From: JBKHBT01 sp046542255
GTDB taxonomy: Bacteria > UBP14 > UBA6098 > JBKHBT01
NCBI GenBank assembly: GCA_046542255.1
Contig: JBKHBT010000027.1
Location: 1 to 36,759, forward strand
Length of the DNA stretch: 36,759 nt
Reading direction: 5' to 3'
This document shows, in pieces, positions 1 through 7,447 of the stretch; position 1 is the first letter of the stretch; the number at the start of each line of letters is the position of its first letter. The position numbers were made by a program, and so were the translations under genes. The notes under the pieces are model-generated. The model saw only the letters and a program-made list of their open reading frames with translations, was not told where the DNA came from and did no database searches.

Positions 1-90
1 CAATGCGGAACAGCGCATTGTCTGGCCAGGAAATTGTCATCTCGACAGGGCAAGATTAAGCTTCCTGCTCGATGACCGGCCCAGTCTAAA
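1..90. repeat. GC-richer non-coding element at window edge
   Basis: This stretch lies downstream of the minus-strand radical SAM gene and has no supported gene. It opens with a perfect hairpin: CAATGCG (1-7) and CGCATTG (14-20) around a 6-base loop. The 14-mer AGCGCATTGTCTGG (12-25) recurs exactly at 35455-35468, also in non-coding DNA. The segment around 64-90 resembles 1620-1648: both carry a GCTCG, ACCGGCC, GTCT series in the same order and nearly the same spacing. The base composition is richer in G and C than the surrounding genes. I read it as part of a family of short dispersed intergenic elements; the outer limit is cut by the window edge. Confidence 0.35.
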
Positions 91-125
91 CAAGCAATGC
101 CTATTCAGAGAAAAAATTGCCAAAC

Positions 126-1481
126 TCAGCCATCAAAAATCTCACCCTTCTCAGCAGCTAAATTCATCTGCTCGCCGAGATTACGGATTCTGGTAAATTT
201 CTCGAAAGGATCTGTGGCCTGTGATAATGGAAAAATCGATTTATTGGTAAGCAAAGGGTCGATGTCTCCTGGAATAAGGCCGAGCTGGACGGCTTTATCA
301 AAATATGCCGTGCCATGTATCGGCGAAAATGATGCCAGACGTAACTTTACTCCCAATCGATTTACAAATTTCATGCTTTCAATTACTTCTTCCACATCCT
401 GATTCGGTAAATCCATAAGGACATAGGCATCGATATTATATGGCTTGTAACCGGCTTTTTTTAGAATTTCGACAGCATCTGCCATGTCTTGATTGGTTAC
501 TTTGCCGGCCATATCTTTTCTGCGGTTTTCATTGGATGTCTCAAAGCTAAGCCGCATAGTCTTGAAATTTGCCCGATACAGTAGGTCTGCCAGCTCATCA
601 TCGATCATTCCGGCGAAAAGGCCATTTGGCGTATGGAATCGAAGTGGCAAATCCAGTTCTATGATTTTTCGAAGAATCGGTTTTATATGATTATCGCTTT
701 CGATAAAAAGCGCATCGTCATAAAAAGCAAAATCCCTTGCTCCGAAATGCCGATAGTTCTCAATAATCTCATCGATAACTTTCTCTGGCGATCTTTTTTG
801 AAAAGGCATCGAGATTCTCTTTTGTGCGCAAAAACTGCAATTATAAGGGCATCCGCGGCTGGTCATTATTACAAGATAATCTAATTTCGGATATAGCCAA
901 AATGCTGGATTGGGATAATCATCCAGAGTTTGCGGCAAAAGTGATTTGTCGTATTGATATCCAAATTCCCTCTCGAGAAGCTTCAAAATTTGCATTTCAC
1001 CCGGGCCTTCTATTAGATAATCGGGCCTTATATGCTTTTCGGCATGTCCCGGCAAAAGGCTTGCATATATGCCGCCCAGAATTATCGGCTTTCCCGGCAG
1101 GTGTTCTCGAATTAGATTTGCAGCATGTAAAACTCCAGGATACCAATAGGTCATAATTGATGTCATCAGTACAATATCTGCATCCGAGTTAGCTTTTAGC
1201 CTTTCTATGAAATCATCTTCTTTCATGCCATATCTTGCGAAATATCTCGGTACATGCTCGAGTATCTTAGGTTTTTCAACCTTTGTACGAAGATATTTGC
1301 CTGTGCCAAAGTCTTTTCTTTTGCCACCGGGCGCAAGATTCCTATCCATTGTGTCGATAAGCGATACTTCGATGCCGAATCTATCGAGAAGCGAGCCGAT
1401 ATACAAAAGCCCAAGCGGCTTGCTCCAAAGATCGAAAGCGGTGAAATCATATATCCAGGGATTTATCAGTAGAGCTTTCAT
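126..1481 (-). CDS. Radical SAM protein with N-terminal B12-binding-like domain
   Basis: The protein has 451 residues. Residues 1-170 form a Rossmann-like domain of the cobalamin-binding type found in many radical SAM enzymes (GLLYIGSLLDRFG near 24-36, LGGIYASLLPGHAE near 135-148). The usual DxHxxG cobalamin ligand is not seen; the matching position reads DTMDRN (43-48), so cobalamin may not be bound. The radical SAM core starts near 203 with the cluster motif CPYNCSFC (C211, C215, C218), which binds the 4Fe-4S cluster that cleaves S-adenosylmethionine. The chemistry cannot be told from the sequence; relatives act as methylthiotransferases, methyltransferases and cyclases. It starts at the ATG at 1481 with only a weak ribosome-binding site, and it is a single minus-strand gene, divergent from the GH18 gene. 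Confidence 0.85.
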   Translation of the reverse strand: MKALLINPWIYDFTAFDLWSKPLGLLYIGSLLDRFGIEVSLIDTMDRNLAPGGKRKDFGTGKYLRTKVEKPKILEHVPRYFARYGMKEDDFIERLKANSDADIVLMTSIMTYWYPGVLHAANLIREHLPGKPIILGGIYASLLPGHAEKHIRPDYLIEGPGEMQILKLLEREFGYQYDKSLLPQTLDDYPNPAFWLYPKLDYLVIMTSRGCPYNCSFCAQKRISMPFQKRSPEKVIDEIIENYRHFGARDFAFYDDALFIESDNHIKPILRKIIELDLPLRFHTPNGLFAGMIDDELADLLYRANFKTMRLSFETSNENRRKDMAGKVTNQDMADAVEILKKAGYKPYNIDAYVLMDLPNQDVEEVIESMKFVNRLGVKLRLASFSPIHGTAYFDKAVQLGLIPGDIDPLLTNKSIFPLSQATDPFEKFTRIRNLGEQMNLAAEKGEIFDG

Positions 1482-1829
1482 CTCATTAAAGTTGTGCTAT
1501 TTTTTAATGTATGTAAAGGGGATTTTTGTCTTTTGATAAGAAGATAGTCTTTAGATATGATAATCTGCTCCAGCTCTGCTAAGGTAGCGGATTAGGGTTC
1601 TGTAATGTGATGCCCTCGGACTGGCTCGTTCACCGGCCTGGTCTGAATATTTTTTGTTTTTCGTAGCCATTGTTATTATAAATTTGTGCAGTTTTCGAAG
1701 AAAACTGTTTAATTAAAAATTCAACAATCATTAAAAGCCTTCTTTTTATAGATTTAATTCTTGATAAATAAGATATTTCTCTTTTAATTATAACTGAAGA
1801 TGATTATTTAAAATATCATGGGAGATTCG
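1482..1829. other. Divergent intergenic region with hairpins, possible small RNA
   Basis: This 348-base gap separates the radical SAM gene from the GH18 gene. It holds a GC-richer block (about 1568-1650) that resembles positions 64-90. Inside it is a 7-bp hairpin, TCTGCTA (1575-1581) and TAGCGGA (1585-1591) with a 3-base loop. Downstream is a perfect 8-bp hairpin, CAGTTTTC (1689-1696) and GAAAACTG (1700-1707) with loop GAA, followed by TTTAATT. The second hairpin could end a short transcript covering the block, or act as an operator for the GH18 gene. No convincing open reading frame was seen. Promoters for the flanking genes must lie here, but I could not assign them firmly. Confidence 0.3.
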
Positions 1830-3317
1830 ATGAAAAAACTATTTTTATTATCTACATTTGTATTTTGTATCTTTGCGCAGCCAGAACGTGGCAATGTGGT
1901 CGGTTATTTTACTTCATGGTCGGTTTATGGCCGTGATTATCATATTCCTGATATACCCGTGGATAAAATCACACATATTAACTATGCTTTTGCAGATATT
2001 CAGGATGGCGAAATCGCCCTTCTTGATCCATATGCAGATATCGATAAATACTACGATGGTGATAGCTGGCATGAAGATTCGATGCGCGGATCATTTCACC
2101 AACTTATCATATTAAAAAATGAATATCCTCATGTAAAAACCTTGATTTCTGTCGGCGGATGGACGCTCTCGACATATTTCTCTGATATCGCGATGACAGA
2201 AGAAACCCGTTCTACCTTCGCCCGTTCATGCATCGAATTTATTCAGGATTATCAATTTGACGGTATCGATCTGGATTGGGAATATCCCGTAGAAGGCGGT
2301 TCGCCAGGAACGCATCATCATCCCGATGATAAATACAACTATACCCTACTCTGTCAGGAAATACGAAGACAACTCGATTCATTGGCCGAAATAACCGATG
2401 AAGAATACCTTCTTACAATAGCTGCACCAGCATCTCATAGCAAGCTTCGTAATTACGAACTACCCGAGCTGGCCGAGATTCTCGATTTCATCAATATCAT
2501 GGCATACGATTATCACGGCCCATGGGGCGGCGATGCTGATGTTATTACAAATTTCAATGCCGCTTTTGATATAAGCGATGAAAGCCCGATTGGTGAGCCA
2601 TTCTATTCCAAATTTAATATTAGGGCGACAGTAGATACTTTTCTTGCTGCCGGTGTGCCGCCAGCTAAGATCAATCTGGGGCTTGCATATTATGGCAGAG
2701 GCTATGGTAATGTCGAGGATAGCGAGAACGGCTTATATCAAACTTATTCTGGCGCATCGCCTATCGGCACATGGGAAAATGGCAGCTTCGACTTCGATGA
2801 TTTATATCACAATTACATCGATATGGCAGGATACTCGAGATATTGGTCAGAACAAGCGGGAGTCCCATGGCTGTATAATCCTTCAGAACAGATTTTTATC
2901 AGTTATGATGATACCATGTCTATTGGGATAAAGACAAGATATGCTCTTGAAAACAGTCTCGGCGTAATGATGTGGGAATTTAGCGGAGATGAAGATAATA
3001 TGCTCACAGATAAAATTTTCACTATATTTAATAGTCCATCAAGAATTGTAGAAAATGAATCGCTTCCTGCGGAAATAGAATGCCAGATAATCCCTAATCC
3101 TTTTAATTCAGCAGCTACAGTATTTTCCAAATCTGGAAGTAAAATAAAGATTTATGACTACAAAGGGAGACTCGTTTACCAGGATTATATCGCAAAAAAC
3201 GCTTCTATTCCATCGCTAAAATGGCAACCGCAAGAAAATATTGAGTCTGGTTTATACATCATACAATCCGAAAAGGATGGTACTTCTACAATCACAAAAG
3301 CGATTTATATCAAATAA
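1830..3317 (+). CDS. Secreted GH18 chitinase with C-terminal sorting domain
   Basis: This is a glycoside hydrolase family 18 enzyme, expected to cut beta-1,4-linked N-acetylglucosamine polymers such as chitin outside the cell. The family signature DGIDLDWEYP is complete (DxxDxDxE), with the acid/base Glu codon at 2280-2282. The upstream SVGGW strand and the later MAYDYHG and MMWEFSGD strands also match the family. The N-terminus MKKLFLLSTFVFCIFA is a signal peptide, probably cut before QPERG. The last ~75 residues (PNPFNSAATV, then IKIYDYKGRLVY, then SGLYIIQ) match a type IX secretion type A sorting domain. The ATG at 1830 is preferred over the in-frame ATG at 1818 because GGAG (1821-1824) sits 5 bases before it. 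It appears to be a monocistronic gene. Confidence 0.92.
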   Translation: MKKLFLLSTFVFCIFAQPERGNVVGYFTSWSVYGRDYHIPDIPVDKITHINYAFADIQDGEIALLDPYADIDKYYDGDSWHEDSMRGSFHQLIILKNEYPHVKTLISVGGWTLSTYFSDIAMTEETRSTFARSCIEFIQDYQFDGIDLDWEYPVEGGSPGTHHHPDDKYNYTLLCQEIRRQLDSLAEITDEEYLLTIAAPASHSKLRNYELPELAEILDFINIMAYDYHGPWGGDADVITNFNAAFDISDESPIGEPFYSKFNIRATVDTFLAAGVPPAKINLGLAYYGRGYGNVEDSENGLYQTYSGASPIGTWENGSFDFDDLYHNYIDMAGYSRYWSEQAGVPWLYNPSEQIFISYDDTMSIGIKTRYALENSLGVMMWEFSGDEDNMLTDKIFTIFNSPSRIVENESLPAEIECQIIPNPFNSAATVFSKSGSKIKIYDYKGRLVYQDYIAKNASIPSLKWQPQENIESGLYIIQSEKDGTSTITKAIYIK

Positions 3318-3360
3318 GGTTTTGCCTAAATTATTCTAATCATTATATTGGATATCCATG

Positions 3361-3382
3361 ATTTCCTGATTCGTCAGGAAAT
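3361..3382 (+). terminator. Perfect TTCG-tetraloop hairpin after the GH18 gene
   Basis: ATTTCCTGA (3361-3369) and TCAGGAAAT (3374-3382) form a perfect 9-bp stem around TTCG, an especially stable tetraloop in RNA. It lies 44 bases after the GH18 stop codon. No T-run follows, so a rho-independent terminator is not certain; it could instead protect the 3' end of the mRNA. Confidence 0.45.
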
Positions 3383-3425
3383 AGATTAGAAATTGAAACT
3401 AAACTAATATGTCATATAAGGCTAT

Positions 3426-4490
3426 TTGATAGTGCAGGTTTTAAGATACATCGTCATCACATTCATCTTCGCATTATACCTATCACTTAATTACTACGTC
3501 TTCTGGCGCTTAAATGGCTGGTTTAATACCAGTTTAGGCTGGAAATTTAATATTATTGGAGCAGCTTTGACAATTATTGCATTGATTTTTGTTGTATGGC
3601 ATGGCAATCCTTACAAAGTACTACATTTTATAGGCGCATATTGGTTTGGGATAATGTTCATCGCTCTTTCGATTGTCTTAATTACAAACTTTGTAGCGCT
3701 TTTTTGGAAGATAAAGCCATTATATTATGGGATTTTCGCAATCTCTGTTACTTTGATTCTTGTAATCTATTCTTCTATCAATGCATCGATTGGTCGCAAA
3801 TTGTATAAGCATACTTTGAAATCTCCGAAAATTAATCAAAAGACGCGGATTGCCCTTCTTGCTGATACACATATCACAGGGTTTCACGATGATAAATTGC
3901 TCTCTTCGATAGTCGATGATATTATCGATATCGACCCTGATATTGTATTGATAGCAGGCGATTTTGCCGATGGTGAGGCAAAATACGAATCCATCGCTCC
4001 AATTGATAGGGTTAGTGCGCCTGTTTTCCTTGCAATGGGGAATCATGATATATGGAATAACCATAATGGCAAAATGGAAAAGATGGTCGATAGAACAAAG
4101 ATTCAGATACTTCATAATGATACAGCAAATTTCCGGGATATTCAGATCATCGGTTTCCCATATAGCGATAAAAGAAAGATGCTTGATAATTCCTTCAAAA
4201 ATCAGGATTTAGACAGCAATAAATATCGCATTCTTCTCTACCATGAACCCAAAGAAATTGCAATCGCCAAAAAACATGGTATCGACCTTATGCTTTCAGG
4301 CCACACCCATGCCGGCCAGATAATGCCTTTTACGATAGCAGTACGATTAGCATATCCTTATTTCAAAGGGCTATATGATTATGAAGGCATGAAGGTATAT
4401 GTCTCTCGTGGCACTTCAAACTGGGGGCCACCGATGCGCCTTGGTTCAAGAAATGAAATTACTGTCATCGATTTAGAACCATCAAAATAG
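3426..4490 (+). CDS. Membrane metallophosphoesterase (YkuE/YaeI-like)
   Basis: The protein has up to 354 residues. About four hydrophobic helices fill residues 1-120, and a calcineurin-like phosphoesterase domain follows. All metal-binding motifs are present: ADTH (D147, H149), AGD (178-179), GNHD (205-208), YHE (272-274) and GHTHAGQ (292-298). In characterised relatives this domain hydrolyses phosphodiesters or lipid-linked phosphates with two metal ions, and LpxG-type members cut UDP-diacylglucosamine in lipid A synthesis. The substrate here is unknown. The start is uncertain: TTG at 3426 or GTG at 3432, both behind AAGG at 3418-3421. It ends 10 bases before the convergent glycosyltransferase stop. 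Confidence 0.85.
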   Translation: MIVQVLRYIVITFIFALYLSLNYYVFWRLNGWFNTSLGWKFNIIGAALTIIALIFVVWHGNPYKVLHFIGAYWFGIMFIALSIVLITNFVALFWKIKPLYYGIFAISVTLILVIYSSINASIGRKLYKHTLKSPKINQKTRIALLADTHITGFHDDKLLSSIVDDIIDIDPDIVLIAGDFADGEAKYESIAPIDRVSAPVFLAMGNHDIWNNHNGKMEKMVDRTKIQILHNDTANFRDIQIIGFPYSDKRKMLDNSFKNQDLDSNKYRILLYHEPKEIAIAKKHGIDLMLSGHTHAGQIMPFTIAVRLAYPYFKGLYDYEGMKVYVSRGTSNWGPPMRLGSRNEITVIDLEPSK

Positions 4491-4500
4491 ATGAAGAGAT

Positions 4501-5667
4501 TCAAATTTTCTTATTCCTATGTTTTTCGATTTCTTTATAGAGAATATCCAGAGTCTTTTTAGCAGCGATTTTCCAGTCGAAGCTGGCTGCCCATTTAAGG
4601 CCTTCGCGCGTGAGCTTGTTGCGTAAATCATCATCTTCTATAACCTGAATTGTCTTATCTGCGATTTCATCGATATTGCCATATTGGAAAAGAAGACCGG
4701 TTATATCATCCACAACGGCATCGCGAAGCCCAGGAACATCGCTGGCTACAACCGGGGTGCCACAAGCATTGGATTCTACGACTGTAAGGCCCCATCCTTC
4801 TTTGGCAGAAGGATTAACCACAACCCAGCATTTCTGCAGTATTTCGACCTTTTTCTCAGCCGATACAAAACCGGCAAATTCAACTATGCCATTTAAGCTC
4901 ATCTGATCGACTTTGGCTTTTAATTCCGGCAAATAATCGCCATCGCCGACAATTACCAGCCGAGCATCTTTGACAACTTTGCGAATCTTAGGCAAGGCAT
5001 CGATAAGGTGATCTACACTTTTGTATTGCTTCAATCTACCAAGATATCCGATAAGCGGTTTTTCAGCTTTTGGAACACCTGTTCGGCGATAAAGGCCGTG
5101 GTCAACGCAATAATTGACGATATTTATCTTATCATTATCGATTCCCAGTTCGCCAAGTTCTCTTGCTGTCGATGGTGAACCGATTACAAATGTGTATTTC
5201 CGATAGAGTTTCAAAAAGAGCTTTTCGGTAAGATATACATAAAGCGCAACTGGCCATGAAGCTTCGATAAATATCGATTTTCCAAAAAAATGATGAGCGA
5301 TAACTACAGCCGGTTTTTTGACAAGAAGCGGTGAGAAAAATGGTATCTTATTAACATCGATACAAACAATATCGTATTTGTCGCGATAGAACTGCCTGAT
5401 CCATACAAAAGGCAGTACGAAATTAAAAAAGGCTCTCGAACCTCTTCGAACGACTTTTATGCCATCTAGAATTTCTTCTTTTGGCGCTCCGGGGACTTTG
5501 CATGATAATAAAGTAACTTCATGCCCCATATCAACCATTCTGCCGAATACCTCATGAAGATGAACCTCGGCACCGCCAGCCATAGGATGTTTCCGATCCT
5601 CCCAATTAAGTACTAAAATTTTGAGTTTACGTTTGCCTTCGATGTTTGCCATTTCTTCAGAAATCAT
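4501..5667 (-). CDS. GT4 family glycosyltransferase
   Basis: This 388-residue protein has the two-Rossmann (GT-B) layout of family 4 glycosyltransferases. The N-terminal acceptor domain has MAGGAEVHLHE near 29-39. The donor domain begins with GYLGRLKQYKSVD and carries the E-x7-E nucleotide-sugar motif in KEGWGLTVVE, then GTPVVASDVPGL. It should transfer a sugar to a glycan or lipid acceptor at the inner face of the membrane; sugar and acceptor are unknown. The ATG at 5667 is supported by GGAG (complement of 5672-5675) 4 bases away. It overlaps the epimerase homologue upstream by 11 bases, so the two are translationally coupled and belong to the 8865-4501 operon. No signal peptide was seen. 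Confidence 0.9.
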   Translation of the reverse strand: MISEEMANIEGKRKLKILVLNWEDRKHPMAGGAEVHLHEVFGRMVDMGHEVTLLSCKVPGAPKEEILDGIKVVRRGSRAFFNFVLPFVWIRQFYRDKYDIVCIDVNKIPFFSPLLVKKPAVVIAHHFFGKSIFIEASWPVALYVYLTEKLFLKLYRKYTFVIGSPSTARELGELGIDNDKINIVNYCVDHGLYRRTGVPKAEKPLIGYLGRLKQYKSVDHLIDALPKIRKVVKDARLVIVGDGDYLPELKAKVDQMSLNGIVEFAGFVSAEKKVEILQKCWVVVNPSAKEGWGLTVVESNACGTPVVASDVPGLRDAVVDDITGLLFQYGNIDEIADKTIQVIEDDDLRNKLTREGLKWAASFDWKIAAKKTLDILYKEIEKHRNKKI

Positions 5668-6619
5668 TTCTCTCCAACCTATTATACCAATATCGATAAA
5701 TATCGAATAGACTCTCTTCTATCGAAATCTCCGGCTCGAATTGGAATTCTTCTTTCAATCGAGAAGGGTCGCCTACTAAAGTCGGTACATCCACATTTCT
5801 AATTCTGTCTGTTGTTACTTCGATCGGGAAGCTCTCGCCGGCGATTTCCATAAGTTTATCCAAAAGCTCTCTTAATTTATATTGTCTTCCGCTACAAATT
5901 GTGTATCGTCCATGTTTAGTCTTGCCAGAAAGCATGTAGATTACTCGAGCTGCATCGCGAACATCGAGAAAATCCCGCTTTGCTGTCAATTTACCAACCT
6001 TTATTTTTTTTTCGGTTCGCCCAAGTTTTGCCTTGCATATCTTATTCGCATATTCGGAAACAACATATCTTTTGCTTTGTCTTGGCCCGATAAGTGCAAG
6101 AATCCTTGCAATTACGATATCCATCTTATAGGTTTTAGCATATTCTCTGGCAATAATCGCACTCGAAGCATGAGATGCCGCAAGCGGAGAATCCGGTGCT
6201 AATGGTGTTTCTTCATAAATCGGTTTACCGCTTGAGAATTCCTTTTCATGGATATCACAACTTGTACCAATTATAATTTTGGTATCCGGGCTGTTTTTCC
6301 GCACTGCTTCCAGGATATTGAGTGTACCGAGAATATTGGTCTGCATTGTTTGATGTGGATTTTGCATAGCTATTTTGCCAAGAGTCTGTCCTGCTAGATG
6401 TATCAAAACCTTTGGCTTAACCGATTTGATTATCGATTGCAAAGCATCCAATTCTAAGAGATCACCTTCGATAAGATTCAGCATAGTTTCGATAGCCACA
6501 ATATTCCTCGAAGCAGAATCATGACGGATCAAGCCCCAAACATTTTCATTATTTTGTAATAAATATTCAGCAAGATGGCTTCCAATGAAGCCATCTATAC
6601 CTGTAATAAACATATTCAT
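5657..6619 (-). CDS. SDR-type NAD(P) sugar epimerase/dehydratase homologue lacking YxxxK
   Basis: This 320-residue protein belongs to the extended short-chain dehydrogenases and most resembles GDP-mannose dehydratase / GDP-keto-hexulose reductase enzymes. The nucleotide-binding motif GIDGFIGSHL (7-16) is intact, followed by HLAGQT and NILGTLNILEA. At the catalytic site, where relatives have SPYxxSK, this protein reads SPLAASH: the catalytic Tyr is Leu146 (codon 6184-6182) and the Lys is His150 (codon 6172-6170). Classical hydride-transfer catalysis is therefore doubtful. It may bind a nucleotide sugar without turning it over, or use different chemistry. It starts 3 bases after the KEG-tail protein ends and overlaps the glycosyltransferase. 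Confidence 0.8.
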   Translation of the reverse strand: MNMFITGIDGFIGSHLAEYLLQNNENVWGLIRHDSASRNIVAIETMLNLIEGDLLELDALQSIIKSVKPKVLIHLAGQTLGKIAMQNPHQTMQTNILGTLNILEAVRKNSPDTKIIIGTSCDIHEKEFSSGKPIYEETPLAPDSPLAASHASSAIIAREYAKTYKMDIVIARILALIGPRQSKRYVVSEYANKICKAKLGRTEKKIKVGKLTAKRDFLDVRDAARVIYMLSGKTKHGRYTICSGRQYKLRELLDKLMEIAGESFPIEVTTDRIRNVDVPTLVGDPSRLKEEFQFEPEISIEESLFDIYRYWYNRLERNDF

Positions 6620-6622
6620 AAA

Positions 6623-7447
6623 TTAAAAACCTATCAAGCTTTTGATTCCTGATTTTGCTGCTTCTTTTGCACTTTCTTTTGCACCCTCTTTTACACCTTC
6701 TTTAACCCCTTCTTTTGCACCTTCTTTGGCGGATTCGCCAAGCATTTTGAGGTAATCTTCGGAAGAAGATGGAACTTTGACAACTTCTGGAGTTCCTGTA
6801 ATCTCGGTCTCGGCTCCTTCATTGCTATAGGATGTTAAAAGCATTTCGCCGGAATCTTTGCCAATACTTTTCACAATTCCAATAAAAGAAACATCGGATG
6901 AAATCCAATAGGTTGCTGTTTCTACTTCATTTTCATCATTAATGACAAATTTTCTGCATTCGAATGTTCCGGCCGGAACTGTTATTTTTTCTGTGCCTTC
7001 AATATCATACATATCATCGATATCTGAATAATCAGCAGTCTCTTCTACTTCGGGTTCCGCATCTTTTGCTTTTGCAGTCTCGGCATCTTCAGGCGGTATT
7101 TCGAAAACCAATTCGACTGGCTGATCATCATTCGACTGCATAATCATTCGCATTCTTTGGGATTCTTTTGTGGGATCGCCATGAGTAAGGATCTTTGTAA
7201 TAGTTTTTTCGCCGGAGTTTTTGTCTTTCATGCGATATTCGAACCAATAGCATTCGCCTTCAGCACAATCTTCTTCACCAACGATTGCATATCTTACTTC
7301 GAAATCTTCATTATCGTTTGTTTTCATATCGTATTCTACCCATGCGCCCTGCACCGGATCTATGCCTGTTGGCCCGGTATCGAACATTGAATACTGTGCC
7401 ACCGCCAAAGTAGCCAGCATCAAAAACATTGCCATAGTTTTTTTCAT
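6623..7447 (-). CDS. Secreted protein with DUF-like beta domain and KEG-repeat tail
   Basis: I do not recognise the family. The 274-residue protein starts with a signal peptide (MKKTMAMFLMLATLAVA, probable cut before QYS). Residues ~20-215 look beta-rich, with an acidic insert near 130-155. The segment KITVPAGTFECRKFVI resembles periplasmic proteins that measure or carry a lipid-like ligand (DUF3108-type), but this is a weak likeness. The last ~40 residues are a run of four-residue units (KEGA, KEGV, KEGV, KEGA, KESA, KEAA), predicted as one long amphipathic helix similar to LEA-type repeats. The start ATG (7447-7445) shares one base with the stop of the protease-like gene, with GAGG just upstream. 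Confidence 0.7.
   Translation of the reverse strand: MKKTMAMFLMLATLAVAQYSMFDTGPTGIDPVQGAWVEYDMKTNDNEDFEVRYAIVGEEDCAEGECYWFEYRMKDKNSGEKTITKILTHGDPTKESQRMRMIMQSNDDQPVELVFEIPPEDAETAKAKDAEPEVEETADYSDIDDMYDIEGTEKITVPAGTFECRKFVINDENEVETATYWISSDVSFIGIVKSIGKDSGEMLLTSYSNEGAETEITGTPEVVKVPSSSEDYLKMLGESAKEGAKEGVKEGVKEGAKESAKEAAKSGIKSLIGF
6651..6735 (-). repeat. 12-bp tandem repeat coding KEGx units
   Basis: On the plus strand the unit reads approximately CTTCTTTTGCAC, repeated about six to seven times with point changes, all multiples of three bases. It encodes the KEGA/KEGV/KESA tail of the protein above. Length changes by slippage would keep the reading frame. Confidence 0.75.

Noticed and set aside
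97..402. Plus-strand open frame at the window start
   Set aside because: It runs antisense to the radical SAM gene and has no recognisable protein features.
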